Below are positions 11,130-24,800 of a stretch of 64,000 nt of DNA, piece after piece. The number at the start of each line of letters is the position of its first letter. The first letter of the stretch is position 1. Where the stretch lies: positions 57,891,478 to 57,955,477 of the forward strand of contig NC_079219.1 in assembly GCF_029633865.1 (NCBI RefSeq). The letters are read 5' to 3'. Below the pieces are notes generated by a model. The model ran no database searches. It was given only the letters and a program-made list of their open reading frames with translations, and had not been told where the DNA came from. Origin of the DNA: Lampris incognitus (lineage: Eukaryota; Chordata; Actinopteri; Lampriformes; Lampridae). Position numbers and translations under genes: made by a program.

Positions 11130-12179
11130 ACAAAATTCTGGGCCCTATACATAAGCAGTCTCTGTTGGCCCCTTTCCTCTTTAGCTAGCTAGCTAACGCC
11201 TACTGTGTTCAGGAAGTAGGAGTTAAGCGTTAGCTAGCTAGCTGCTACCTAGCTGTGGTAGTAGGAGTTAGCTAGCCACCTTTCTTTTAAAAGCTCCTAG
11301 CTCACCTTTCTTTTGGAAGAAATTACTCGACAGTTTTCCCTCATTTTGCCTTCTCCCCCCCCTTTTTTTTTCTCTTTTCTTTTCTGGAACCCAGATTTTG
11401 CTTCTTTGGGAAAGACATGACTGTGCTTGTATCAGCAGTCACCCGCAACAGGACTAGATGAGCTGCACCGAGAGATGCTCGTGAAGGGCGGACTAAACCA
11501 TTTTGCACCTTTTGTAAGGGGTGAGAGGAACCCCAGCGAGCCTCCACTGGTTTCTTTTAAGTCACTCAACCGATGTATTGAGCCAAAGTTTCTCCCCCTT
11601 TTTTTTCAATTTCCCCCGTTTTTCTCCCCAATTGTACCTGTCCAATTGCCCCACTCTTCCGAGCCGTCCCGGTTGCTGCTCCACCCCCTCTGCCGATCCG
11701 GGGAGGGCTGCAGACTACCACATGCCTCCTCCGATACATGTGGAGTCGCCAGCCGCTTCTTTTCACCCGACAGTGAAGAGTTTCGCCGGGGGGACGTAGC
11801 GCGTGGGAGGATCACGCTATTCCCCCCAGTTCCCCCTCCTCCCCGAACAGGCGCCCCCACCGACCAGAGGAGGCGCTAGTGCGGCGACCAAGACACATAC
11901 CCACATCCGGCTTCCCACCCACAGACACGGCCAATTGTGTCTGTAGGGACCCCGACCAAGCCGGAGGTAACACGGGGATTCGAACCAGCGATCCCCGTGT
12001 CGGCAGGCAATGGAATAGACCGCTACGCTACCCGGATGCCCATTGCGCCAATTTTAACTGAAGTTGTGACACTAATTAGTTAGAAAAAAAAATTTGTCAA
12101 ACAAAATTTAATTCCAGGCCCCCCTCCCCACCCCTTCTGGGCCCTGGTAGATCCCCCCCCCCCCACTACGACGCCGCTG
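11130..12179 (+). mobile_element. hAT-like non-autonomous element X, copy 1, inserted in SINE A3
   Basis: It shares its whole length with 61300-61985 (inverted) apart from a SINE-A insertion. The right end reads CACTACGACGCCGCTG, like many hAT termini. The 8-bp flanks GGTGCAGC (11122-11129) and GGTGGAGC (12180-12187) match at 7 of 8 positions, fitting a hAT 8-bp duplication within SINE A3. No transposase is present. The TAGCTAGCTAGC-rich part at 11180-11260 is absent from the second copy. Confidence 0.55.
11586..12041 (-). mobile_element. SINE family A, copy A4, nested in element X (antisense)
   Basis: Complete antisense SINE-A with head at 12041. It is flanked by ATTGAGCCA (11577-11585) and ATTGCGCCA (12042-12050), one mismatch. 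The uninterrupted copy of X at 61.4 kb has the continuous target sequence, which confirms the insertion. Confidence 0.85.
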
Positions 12180-12262
12180 GGTGGAGCAGCGACCGGGACG
12201 GCTCGGAAGACTTGGACGATTGACCGAATACAATTGGGAGAAAAAAAAGGGGGGGGTCAAAA
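12180..12262 (+). mobile_element. SINE family A, copy A3, 3' part
   Basis: It resumes at GGTGGAGCAGCGACCGGGAC, the sequence that follows GAGGGGG in intact family members, and runs to the A/G-rich tail. Confidence 0.7.
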
Positions 12263-12296
12263 AATTTGAATTTGGCCTTCGGTGATCGGTCAATGG

Positions 12297-12752
12297 GCGC
12301 AGGGCCGGCCAGTGAGGAGTGACTCAGAGGGGTTTTCTGCTCGCCAACCAAAAACGTAAACGGGGGGCGGGGCCAGCCAGTGAGGAGCGACTCAGAGGGG
12401 TTTCTGCTCGCCAACCGAAACGTAAACGGGGGGCGGGGCCAGCCAGTGAGGAGCGACTCAGGGGTTTTCTGCTCGCCAACCAAAACGTAAACAGGGGGCG
12501 GGGCCAGCCAGTGAGGAGCGACTCAGAGGGGTTTTCTGCTCACCAACGTAAACGGGGGGCGGGGCCAGCCAGTGAGGAGCGACTCAGAGGGGTTTTCTGC
12601 TCACCAACCAAAACGTAAACGGGGGGCGGGGCCAGCGAGTCAGGAGCGACTCAGAGGGGTTTTCTGCTCACCAACCAAAACGTAAACGGGGGGCGGGGCC
12701 AGCCAGTGAGGAGCGACTCAGAGGGGTTTCTGCTCACCAACCAAAACGTAAA
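12297..12752 (+). promoter_or_regulatory. Tandem GC-box minisatellite upstream of REC8
   Basis: About seven direct repeats of a 61-67 bp unit. Six carry an identical GGGGGCGGGGCCAGC box (near 12364, 12429, 12493, 12554, 12621 and 12688), followed by GTGAGGAGCGACTCAGAGG and CCAACCAAAACGTAAAC; the first unit is degenerate. GGGGCGGGGC is a consensus Sp/KLF site. The array ends about 140 bp before the REC8 start codon, so I infer it is part of the proximal promoter or 5' flank. No start site was demonstrated. A reading frame across it is a repeat translation. Confidence 0.7.
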
Positions 12753-12893
12753 CACGTCAAGTCAACACATGGCAACAGCGGGCCTGTCAGATCTGCTGGC
12801 GGCCCCTCCTCACTCAGCATCACTCGGTCCACCTGTCAGCCCGCGTCCAGCTTCTATTAACCTTCTCTTGTATTGTCTAAAAGATCAGCGGTC

Positions 12894-15800
12894 ATGTTTT
12901 ACTACCCCACTGTCCTGAAGCGCCACACGGGATGCTTTTCTACAATATGGTGAGTTTTGATTGAATTACATTCATTTAATTACAGTTTTGACACTAAATC
13001 ACGACTCAAAACGGAGAAATGTCAAACTTTAAACTTTCACATTTCCAATGTGGGCTTCAGCCCACTGAAAACTGTAATACAACTTACGTTTTATATATAT
13101 ATATATATAAAACGTAATAAAACTTTCATGTGTGTGTGTGTACATATATATATAACACTTTAATGTGTGTGTGTATATATATATATATAAAACTTTCAGT
13201 TTTATTACTTTCAGTGTTATTACGTTATATATGTATATGATAGATGTAGTAGGAATTAACATGAATTCAAGTTTTGTTCCTCCTACATGTATCTTGATAT
13301 TCCGCTCCTCATTTGTTGAGTACTTTTATCAACACCATTGATGGTTTCCGAAAAAAACCAGCTATAAATATATATATATAATGTAATAAAACACATAATG
13401 TTTTGTTACGTATTTATTACGTCTGTGTATTAAAACGTTTTCCTGTATCTGTATATATATATATAGCACTATTTATTACAGTTTATATATATAATGTAAT
13501 AAAAAAAGAAATTAAGTCATAATATCCACAGCCGGGACTCGAACCCGTCTCTCCCGCACCGCGGGCGACTACGTGAACCAGTCGACTAAAGGGTCCAAAT
13601 CGGTAGTGAGTCCATTCATCCGTGATCGTGACACACACCTCCTCCTCCTCATTCTTCTTCGTCGTCGTCAGCATACCAGCTCCCTCACGCTTCTGGGCGC
13701 ACGCGCTTCCGATGGCCTCACCCCACCCCCCCACCTCTGACCCCAATGTGGCGAATTCGGGGGGGGGGCAGCCCGAGAACCGCCACAGCCGGGACGTGAA
13801 CCCGGATCTCCGGCACTACGGGCGACTATGTTAACCAGTCGACTAAAGCAGTGGTTCTCAACCTTTTTGGGGTCCTGGACCCCCTGCGTATTTTTGATCT
13901 ACCCTGAGGACCCCTCCACCTGATCTTGAGGGAGGGGGTTGCAATTTGATAGAAACAGTAGAAACTGCATTTTAAATTGCATTATAGCATTTATTCACTC
14001 TTTGGGGCAAAAATAAGAGCTTTCAGTTGTAACTTAGATATAGTTAACAAAACAGAATTCTTATGCAGTAACTTTCAGATATATGTAACAAAACAGAATA
14101 TGTATTCAGTAACTTTCAGATATATGTAACAACACAGAATATGTATTCAGTAACTTTCAGATATATGTAACAAAACAGAATATGTATTCAGTAACTTTCA
14201 GATATATGTAACAAAACAGAATATGTATTCAGTAACTTTCAGATATATGTAACACAACAGAATTCTTATGCAGTAACTTTCAGATATATGTAACACAACA
14301 GAATATGTATTCAGTAACTTTCAGATATATGTAACAAAACAGAATATGTATTCAGTAACTTTCAGATATATGTAACAAAACAGAATATGTATTCAGTAAC
14401 TTTCAGATATATGTAACAACAGAATTTCTATGCAGTAACTTTTAACAATGCAAACGGGAGCGAGATCTCTTATTAAAATACAATAAATTACACTTGTGAA
14501 ACAGATGTAATTAGAGAAAAAAAGTCCTGTTACCCTTTATAGTTTAGGTAGATAAAGGTCTCGGTCACATTTGAGTAAAATAATCCTATTTCTATAAATG
14601 TCATAGGATCTTTTTTTTAAAAGATATTTTATTTTCACGGACCCCTTGCAATTACACCACTGACCACTAGGGGTCCGCGGACCCCCGGTTGAGAAACACT
14701 GGTTTACAAGAGTAAAACATGCACTGAAATGAAAGGGGGTACTCAAGTCTCGCTGGGTGAAAAAGGACATAGGCCTGGTATATAGAGATAAAAGATCAGT
14801 GCATTCTTAAGGCAAAATAAAACAAACAATAAATAAGAAATAAAAACCCAGCTGTCTCAAGTATGTGGAAGTTCACGTATGTTGAGCGTTGTTATGGCCT
14901 GTGGATAGAAACGTCTCTTTGGCCCCGTGTTTCTCAACCCAGTCCTCAAGGACCCCCTATCCTGCAGATTTTCATGGTAACCCTGCATAGGCAGCCCTGC
15001 TTATACTTACTCGACCAATCATCTCGCAGCACTTAATTATGCAAGGTGTGCAGAGTCTTACCAGACCCCAATAGCCCGAACAGTCCCGTTGATATAGGGT
15101 GAGAAGTGTCGCTCATTGTAAGGACCGATTTAGTCAACTACGGTAAATTTATACCACGGTCTGCCCACCTACTGCCACCTACTGGCCCGGTAGGCTCATA
15201 TCATTACACCGTCCATAAAGTGTCTGCCCACGTCTGCGCCGTCTAGGCTCGGCTAGCAGAGCGGGGGCGGGCTAAGCTAACTGCTAGCCCATGCGGACCG
15301 GCGGTTCCGATAACACCGAGGGCTGTCTCACCTGGCGTTGACTGTGGTGTTTTTGGTGTCGTCGTGAGGAGTGGAGGGTGTCTGGCTGGGAGAGCTTGGT
15401 CTGCTTCGTCCGGTGGGCCCGGGGACCACGGGCCCCTGCCTGGAGCTGCGCCCGAGGAGGAAACGCCGAGGGCGGTCTGACAGGACGCGGAAGCGGGGTG
15501 GGCTAAGCTAACTGCTAGCCCATGCACACCGGCGGTTCCGACAGTCATCCTGGCTGGCGTTCGTTCCCCTGGACCGTCATTTCTGTTTAGTTTAGACGTA
15601 TGTGTTGGTTTGGATATGTGTGTACTTGTAGTTTTTGGATGTCTTTGTGTTGTACTGCTGTGGGCTGGGGGGGAAACGGCATTTCGTTTCATTTCATGTA
15701 CGCAAGTGCGTGAAGCGAAATGACAGTGTTCCTGATTCCTGATCAGAACCTTTCATGGTATTATATACACACCGGAGGCATAGCCTACATCAGACTAAAT

Positions 15801-18800
15801 AACCTATAAAACCCAATAAATGCACAAATCTGTTAACATCTTACTGTATTTTACTTTGCTTTATTAATCTTTATTTTCTTCTCTCTGTTTTATTAAGGTT
15901 TACACTTTTCTATCTTCATTTTATCTTTTACTCCGTTACTTATTTATTCTATTTTTTATGTCACCTGTACACTTTCTGTAATGAGTTGTGCTTTTATAGA
16001 GTCTGACTGACTTCTCTGGACTGATTCTGTTGGTTTGTAGGTTAGCTGCGACGAAAGGTATCAAGATTACCCGACGGGATTACCTGAAAGTCAATGTTAC
16101 GAGAACCTGGTAAGAGGTTATTTTGCCTGTTTTACATTAAAGCTGATATATTTTAACCTGTATTTACATTTTCTATAAGTGTCAGGTATCCTTTTATTGG
16201 AAATATTTCGTTGAACAGCATCATGGTGAACTACTACTTTTGGCTGCTCCCGTTAGGGGTCGCCACAGCGGATCATCCGTTTCCATTTCTTCCTGTCTTC
16301 TGCGTCTTCCTCTGTCACACCAGCCACCTGCATGTCCTCTCTCACCACATCCATAAACCTTCTCTTTGGCCTTCCTCTTCTCCTCTTCCCTGGCAGCTCC
16401 ATATTCAGCATCCTTCTCCCAATATACCCAGCATCTCTCCTCCACACATGTCCGAGCCATCTCAATCTTGCCTCTCTTGCTTTGTCTCCAAACCATCCAA
16501 CTTGAGCAGTCCCTCTAATATAATCGTTCCTAATCCTGTCCTTCTTTGTCACTCCCAGTGAAAATCTTAGCATCTTCAACTCTGCCGCCTCCAGCTCCAC
16601 CTCCTGTCTTTTCGTCAATGCCACTGTCTCCAAACCATATAACATAGCTGGTCTCACAACCATCTTGTAAACCTTCCCTTTAACTCTTGCTGGTACCCTT
16701 CTGTCACAAACCACTCCTGACACTCTTCTCCACCCACTCTACCCTGCCTGCACTCTCTTCTTCACCTCTCCTGCACTCTCCGTTACTTTGGACAGGTGAC
16801 CCCAAGTATTTAAACTCATATGCCTTTGTCACCTCCACTCCTTTCATCCTGGCCATTCCACTGTCCTCCCTCTCATTCACGCATAGGTATTCCATCTTGC
16901 TGCTACTGACTTTCATTCCTCTTCTCTCCAGTGCATACCTCCACTTCTCCAGGCTCTCCTCAACCTGCACCCTACTCTCACTACAGATCACAATGTCATC
17001 TGCGAACATCATCGTCAATGGAGACTCCTGCCTGATCTTTTCCGTCAACCTGTCCTTCACCATTGCAAACAAGATAGGGCTCAGAGCCAATCCCTGATGT
17101 AATCTCACCTTCACCTTGAACCCATATGGCATTCCAACCGCACACTTCACCATTGTCACACTTCCCTCATGCATATCCTGCACCACTCCTACATACTTCT
17201 CTGCCGCTCCCGACTTCCTCATACAATACCACACCTCCTGTCTTGGCACCCTGTCGTATGCTTTCTCTAAAGCTACAAAGACACAATGCAACTCCTGGCC
17301 TTCTCTATACTTCTCAATCAACATTCTCAAAGCAAACATCACATCTGTGGTGCTCTTTCGTGGCATGAAACCATACTGCTGCTCGCTGATCGTTACCACT
17401 TTTCTTAACCTAGCGTCTACTACTTTTTCCCATATCTCCATGCTGTGGCTGATCAACTTTATACCTCTGTAGTTGCTACAGTTCTGCATATCACCCTTAT
17501 TCTTGAAAATCAGTACCAGTATGCTTCTTCTCCACTCCTCAGGCATCCTCTCACTTTCCAAGATTGTGTTAAACAATCTAGTTAAAAACCCCACTGCCAT
17601 CTCTCCTACACATCTCCATACCTCCACAGGTATGTCATCAGGACCAACTGCCTTTTCACTCTTCATCCTCTTCATAGCTGCCCTCACTTCCTCTTTGCTA
17701 TTCCACTGAACTTCCTGATTCACTATCCCTACATCATCCAACCTTCTCCCTCTCTCATTTTCTTCATTCATCAGCCCCTCAAAGTACTCCTTCCACCTTC
17801 TCAGCACACTCTCCTCGCTTGTCAGCACATTTCCATCTCTATCCTTGATGGCCCTAACTTGCTGCACATCCTTCGCAGCTTGGTCCCCTCTGTCTAGCCA
17901 ATCGGTACAAGTCCTTTTCTCCTTCCTTAGTGTCTAACCTATCATACAACTCACCATACGCCTTTTCCTTTGCCTTTGCCGCCTCTGTCTTTGCTTTACA
18001 CTGCATCTACTTGTACTCCTGTCTACTTTCTTCATCTCTCTGACTATCCCACTTCTTCTTTGCCAACCTCTTCCTCTGTATAATTTGCTGTACTTCCTCA
18101 TTCCACCACCAAATCTCATTGTCATCCTTCCTCTGTCCTGATGACACACCAAGTACTTTCCTAGCTGTCTCCCTCACTATTTCTGCAGTGGCTGCCCAGC
18201 CATCCGACAACTCTTCACTACCACCCAGTGCCTGTCTTACCTCCTGCCTGAACTCCACACAACAGTCTTCCTTCTTCAACTTCCACCATTTGACCTTCGG
18301 CTCTGCCTTCACTCGCTTCCTCTTCTTGGTCTCCGAAGCCATCCTACAGACCACCATCTGATGCTGCCTAGCTACATTCTCCCCTGACACCACTTTGCAG
18401 TCTCCAATCCCTTTTAGATCGCGCCTTCTACATAAGATATAGTCCACCTGTGTGCACTTTCCTCCACTCTTGTACGTCACCCTGTGTTCCTCCCTCTTCT
18501 TGAAATATGTATTCACAACAGCCATTTCCATCCTTTTCGCAAAATCCACCACCATCTGTACTGCCACATTCCTCTCCTTGACACCATACCTACCCATCAC
18601 CTCTCTTCCCTTCACCAACATGTCCTTTGAAGTCCGCTCCAATAACCATTCTCTCCTCCTTGGGTACCCTCTCCACCACGTCATCCAACTCACTCCAGAA
18701 TTCTTCTTTCTCGTCCATCTCACACTCACCTTGCAGGGCATATGCGCTGATAACGTTCAGCAATACACCTTCGATTTCCAGCTTCATACTCATCACTCTT

Positions 18801-21800
18801 TCCGACACTCTCTTCACCTCCAACACGCTCTTGACATACTCTTCTTTCAGAATTACCACTACCCCATTTCTCCTCCCATTCGCACCACGGTAGTAGAGTT
18901 TGAACCCACCTCCGATACTCCTGGCCTTACTCCTCTTCCACTTGGTCTCTTGCACACACAGTATGCCTACCTTTCTTCTTTCCATCATATCAGCCAGCTC
19001 TCTCCCTTTACCAGTCATAGTGCCAACATTCAAAGTTCCGACTCTCACCTCCACACGCCTACCTTTCCTCCTCTCTAGCTGCCTCTGGACATGCCTCCCC
19101 CGTCTCCTTCTCCTTCGCCCAACGGTAGCATAGTTTCCACCGGCACCCTGCTGGTTAACAGTACCGGTGGCGGTCGTTGGTAACCCGGGCCTCGACCGAT
19201 CCAGTATGGAAATCTTATTTATGATCCTCATATTTGATTTGGCAAATATTTTACGCTGGATGCCCTTCCTGACGCAACCCTCCCCATTTGTCCGGGCTTG
19301 GGACTGGCACTAAGAATGCACTGGCTTGTGCATCCTCAGTATCATGGTGAACATAGAAAAAATCTTGGATGCTTAGTAGTATAAGAAAATGGTGAAAAGA
19401 CAAAAAAAGGTAAATAATATGCAATAATCAGATTCAGCTTCAGTCTTTATTGTCCTCTATAGAGGAAATTTGCTTTCACAGTCTGTACACAAGTAATGCT
19501 CAAAACAGGGTATAGATAAGACCAGCACAGCAACAACACAAGTTTGTTACAGTGTGTCCAGGATATTTAAGGCAGTGATAGCTGTGGGTACAAAATTCAA
19601 TTCAATTCAATTCATTGTCATTAAAAACAATGTGCAGGCACATGTTAAAAATGAAATGAGGGCTGCGGCTTCGCCAAACTGCAAGAAAGACATAGACAAA
19701 CATAGTATAAAATATATACAGATGAAGTCTAAAGATTTACATACTGTACATGGGTGGGATCCCTTGTCATAAGTGTTCAGCCCCTTGGCATCTATGGGTG
19801 CATCATTCATTATTAAACTGATTATGGGTATTCTCCTGTTTTTCGTCATTGTTTTCATCAATGAGAAGCGCTTTGGTTGTCTAGAAAAGTGCTATATAAA
19901 TGTAATAATAATGATAATAATAATTATTATTATTATACGTTAAAAAAAGAGCACGAGTATAAATATATTTACAGACATTCAGTGGGTAGCCAGGTTCAGG
20001 TGGGTAACAGCTTGGGGAAAGAAGCTGTTTTTGCCTGGTAGTGTGGGCTCGGAGGCTCCTCTAGCGCCTCCCAGAGTGCAGGGGGGGGGAGAACAGTCCA
20101 TGGTTGGGGTGGGTGGGATCTCTGTTGATGCTGAGACCGGAACTGCCGGTCTGCGTGAGCTAGCAGTTAGCTTAGCCTGCCCTATGTCTGCATCCTGTCA
20201 GACCGCCGCCGGTGTTACCGCTTCAGGCACAGCTCCAGGCAGGGCCGTGGTCCCTGGGCCCACAGGACGCAGCAGACCAAGGTCTCCCAGCTGATCCAGC
20301 GTCAGCTCTCCCAGCCATCAAATGAAGACAAACTTAGATGCAGACGTGGACAAAGACACTGCATGGACTGTACTGGGTGAGGCCGCTGTAAACGTGAATT
20401 CGTGCCGCTATCTTCCCACACCGGTACTGGGTGAGGCCACTGCAAATGTGAATTTGCGCCACCGCCATCTTCTCACACCGGAAGTGGAACTATTTATTTA
20501 TTTATTGTTCAATATTGTATATTGAACTAAGCGGAACTGTTGGAGTGCATCTGGCCAGGCAACTGGATGACTTCCATTGATCTGACCAATGTGTATTTCC
20601 ACGTCCCTATTCTGCCACGTCATAGGAAGTCCCTGTGTTTCGCATTGGGAGGACAGCTCTATCAATACACCTGTCTCCCATTTGGTTTCTCCCTGGCTCC
20701 GCGCATGTTCTCCAAATGTGTGGCAATGGCGCTGGAGCCACTCAATGTGAAAGGGGTGAGAATTTTTACTTATATCGATGACTGGCTGATTCTTGTCACG
20801 TCACGGCAGGAAGTGGAGGCTCATACAGCCCTTGTTATCCATCACATCATGCAGCTGGGCTTCGTTATCAATCCCACCAAGAGTGCCCTTCAGCCAAGCC
20901 AGCGGACACCCTACCTCGGTCTGTTTCTGGAGTCCACGTTATGATGGTGTGCCTGTCAGAGGCGCATATGTTAGCACTGTTGTGGCTGGCTCGACATGTT
21001 TTATCATCGGTATCCATGCCAGCAGTGAGTGTCATGGCTCTCCTCGGGATGATGTCAGCAGCTCACCCAGTGGTGCACCTGGGGCTGCTGCACATGAGGA
21101 ACCTGCAGTGTTGGTTCCTACAGCTGTGACTGAAGCTAATCTGTGACAAACAGTGTGAGTTCCATGTTCCTGCACTGGCATGTAGAGATGTGAGATTTTG
21201 GGACTCACCTGTCCATCTTTGCAGGGGAATTCGGCTGGGGTGCGTCCCCTACTATGTTCACGTCATTACAGATGCCTCCCTGACTGGCTGGGGAGAGACC
21301 CTTGGCTAGGCCTGCGTGGGGGGGCATGTGTTCCGGCGCCCCTCGCTACATAAATCTGTTGGAGCTCACAGCAGTTAAGAAGGTGCTTCACCACTTCGCT
21401 CCTCATGAGAGGAAAGTATGTCAAGGTGAGGTCTGACTACACCACAGTGGTGGCGTACTTGAACAGATGTCCATTCTGATGTTGGCAGTTCGCCATCTTC
21501 GCTCCTTAAAAGCCCGCCATGTTCTGGGGTCTCTCAATGTTGGAGCAGACAGGATGACTCGAGGGAGGCCGCTCCAGGCGGAATAGAACAATTAACAGTG
21601 TCTAGCATTTTAGGTCCTAGGAAAGGCCAGAGGTCTTTAAAAAGTTTTGCTGGTAAGGGGTCAAGTAGGCAGGTAGTTGGTTTAGAAGCTGACACGAGCT
21701 TAGTCAAAGTATCAAGAGAGATGGTCTCAAAAGCTGTAATAACAGGGACTATCAGTGATTCATTGTATAAATGTGAATTTGGTAAGACATAGCAAAATGT

Positions 21801-24800
21801 TTATTTAAATGGAAACGGTTGTGCATTGAAGACCCTGTTGTGTTACGCAGGCGTTGCAACTATGGCTGCTGAGAAGGCTATGCTTTACATTCTTTTAAAA
21901 GAATATTCAGAGCCAGATGAAATCAGTTTAAATATTTGTTTAATGCTATAAAATACATCAAACATGTCTTCTAATGTCTTCAATTGTTGCATACACCAAG
22001 CTACAGTGGATGCATTTGTAAAGGACTTCAGTTGGATCCATTGTGCGCACTGACTTTTTAATATGGCGGGGTTTCTAAACACGTCGCTCCTGATTGGGAA
22101 ACACCTGACACACCCACTAAATAAGAGAAAATGTACCCCAAAGCCCGTGGCACGCTGTTTTGAGGAAACATGTCGTTCAACCCGGAAATTAGCAAAACAG
22201 TACACACCATTTTCAGATTGAACATGCCCCTGGTGTAGGAGGAAAGTGTTAAGGAGGCCTGCCACAGCATCCTCTGTCTTTTCTTTTGGTCTTATAAACG
22301 TACTGGTAGGAATCTAGCTGTGGGCTAACAACTAGGAGGAATGCGTTCAGTAGCAGTTTCTCGGAAGTATTTTGCAATAATGGTGGTGAGTACTACTGGT
22401 CTATTGTGATTCAGTTCAGAGGGGTGGGGTTTCTTGGGGACAGGAATGTTGGTAGATGTTTTCCAGAGGGCGGGGATGGTTGCAGTCTGGAGCGCTCACT
22501 AAAGTTAGAATGGAGAAGGGGGAGAGCTACAAGGCATAGCCCTTGAGCAGGCTTTCTGTGATCCCATCTGGGCCGAGGGGCCTTGCCAGCTTTACACCTC
22601 ATGAGCTGATGATAGACGCCCACTTCTGTGAAAGGGACAGAGTGTGACTGATCAGGGGTGGGTTGGCTCCCAAGCAATCTCTCACACTCAGCAGGGCAGT
22701 TGAGAATGTCAAACCTGGCCTAGAAGTGTTCAGATCTCTAGTGAATGAGGTGAGGTCAGTGGTTGTAGGAGTGCTGGTTTTTGAGGTGGACCCGGTGAGT
22801 GTTCTCACCTTCTGGTATTCATGCTGCTAAAAGTCCTGTTCTACAAACCCCAATTCCAATGAAGTTGGGACGTTGTGTAAAATATGAATAAAAACAGAAT
22901 ACAATGATTTGCAAATCATTTTCGACCTATATTCAACTGAATACACTACAAAGACAAGATATTTAATGTTCAAACTGATAAACTTTATTGTTTTTTGCAA
23001 ATATTCACTCATTTTGAATTTGATGCCTGCAACACCTTCCAAAGAAGCTGGGACAGGGGCAACAAAAGACTGGGAAAGTTGCGGAATGCCCAAAAAACAC
23101 CTGTTTGGAACATTCCACAGGTGAACAGGTTAATCTGAAACAGGTGAGTGTCATGATTGGGTATAAAAGGAGCATCCCCAAAAGGTTAATTCACAAGCAA
23201 GGATGGGGCGAGGTTCACCACTCTGTGAACAACTGCGTGAGCAAATAGTCCAACAGTTTAAGAACAATGTTTCTCAATGTACAATTAATTACAAGGAATT
23301 TGGAGATTTCATCATCTGCAGTCCATAATATCATCAAAAGATTCAGAGAATCCAGAGAAATCTCTGCATGTAAGCAGCAAGGCCGAAAACCAGCATTGAA
23401 TGCCCGTGACCTTCGATCCCTCAGGCGGCACTGCATTAAAAACCGACGTCATTCTGTAAAGGATATTGCCACGTGGGCTCAGGAACACTTCGGAAAACCA
23501 TTGTCGGTTAAGACAGTTCATCACTACATCTACAAGTGCAAGTTAAAACTACCATGCAAAGCGAAAGCCATATATCAACAACACCCAGAAACGCCGCCGG
23601 CTTCTCTGGGCCCGAGCTCATCTGAGATGGACTGACGCAAAGTGGACAAGTGTGCTGTGGTCTGACGAGTCCACATTTCAAATTGTTTTTGGAAATCATG
23701 GACATCGTGTCCTCTGGGCTAAAGAAGAAAAGGACCATCCAGATTGTTCTCAGCGCAAAGTTCAAAAGCCAGCATCTGTGATGGTATTGGGGTGTGTTAG
23801 TGCCCATGGCATCATGGGTAACTTGCACATCTGTGAAGGCACCGTTAATGCTGAAAAGTACGTACAGGGTTTGGAGCAACATATGCTGCCATCCAAGCGA
23901 CGTCTTTTTCAGGGACGTCCCTGCTTATTTCAGCAAGACAATGCCAAGCCACAGTCTGCACGTGTTACAACAGCGTGGCTTCGTAGTAAAAGAGTGCGGG
24001 TACTAGACTGGCCCACCTGCAGTCCACACCTGTCTCCCATTGAAAATGTGTGGCGCATTATGAAGCGCAAAATATGACAACAGAGACCCCGGCCTGTTGA
24101 GCAACTGAAGTCATACATGAAGCAAGAATGGGAAAGAATTCCACCAACAAAGCTTCAACAATTAGTGTCCTCATTTCCCAAACGCTTATTGAGTGTTGTT
24201 AAAAGGAAAGGTGACGTAACACAGTGGTAACCATGCCCCTGTCCCAGCTTTTTTCGGAACATGTTGCAGGCATCCAATTCAAAATGAGTGAATATTTGCA
24301 AAAAAAACCCCAAAAACAATAAAGTTTATCAGTTTGAACATTAAATATCTTGTCTTCGTAGTGTATTCAATTGAATATAGGCAGAAAAGGATTTCCAAGT
24401 CATTGTATTGTTTCTATTTACGTTTTACACAACGTCCCAACTTCATTGGAATTGGGGTTTGTAATTTGTCCTTATATGCGAGTTTTGCTTTCTTGATTTC
24501 ATTTTTCACAGAGCGGTTAGTGGCTCCAAGGGAAAGACAGTCCTTTCGATGGAGTGCTTGCTGTTTCTCTTTTTCTTTTTTCTTTTTTACCCCCCCCCCT
24601 TTTCTCCCAATTGTATGCGGCCAATTACCCCACTCTTCTGAGCCATACCGGTTGCTGCTCCACCCCCTCTGCTGATCCAGGGAGGGCTGCAGACTTCCAC
24701 GTCTCCTCCGATACATGTGGAGTCGCCAGCCGCTTCTTTTCACCTGACAGGGAGCAGTTTCGCCAGGGGGATGTAGCACGTGGGAGGATCACGCTATTCC

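Noticed and set aside
11180..11260. TAGCTAGCTAGC palindromes as a regulatory site
   Set aside because: Low-complexity sequence inside hAT-like element X, absent from its second copy; no evidence of function.
12319..12618. 99-codon frame upstream of REC8
   Set aside because: A translation of the GC-box tandem repeat, no family similarity.
18452..19078. Plus-strand frames within the RTE copies
   Set aside because: Shadows of the minus-strand endonuclease and reverse transcriptase.
20540..20944. 134-codon frame as a host gene
   Set aside because: Reverse transcriptase motifs identify it as a retroelement fragment.
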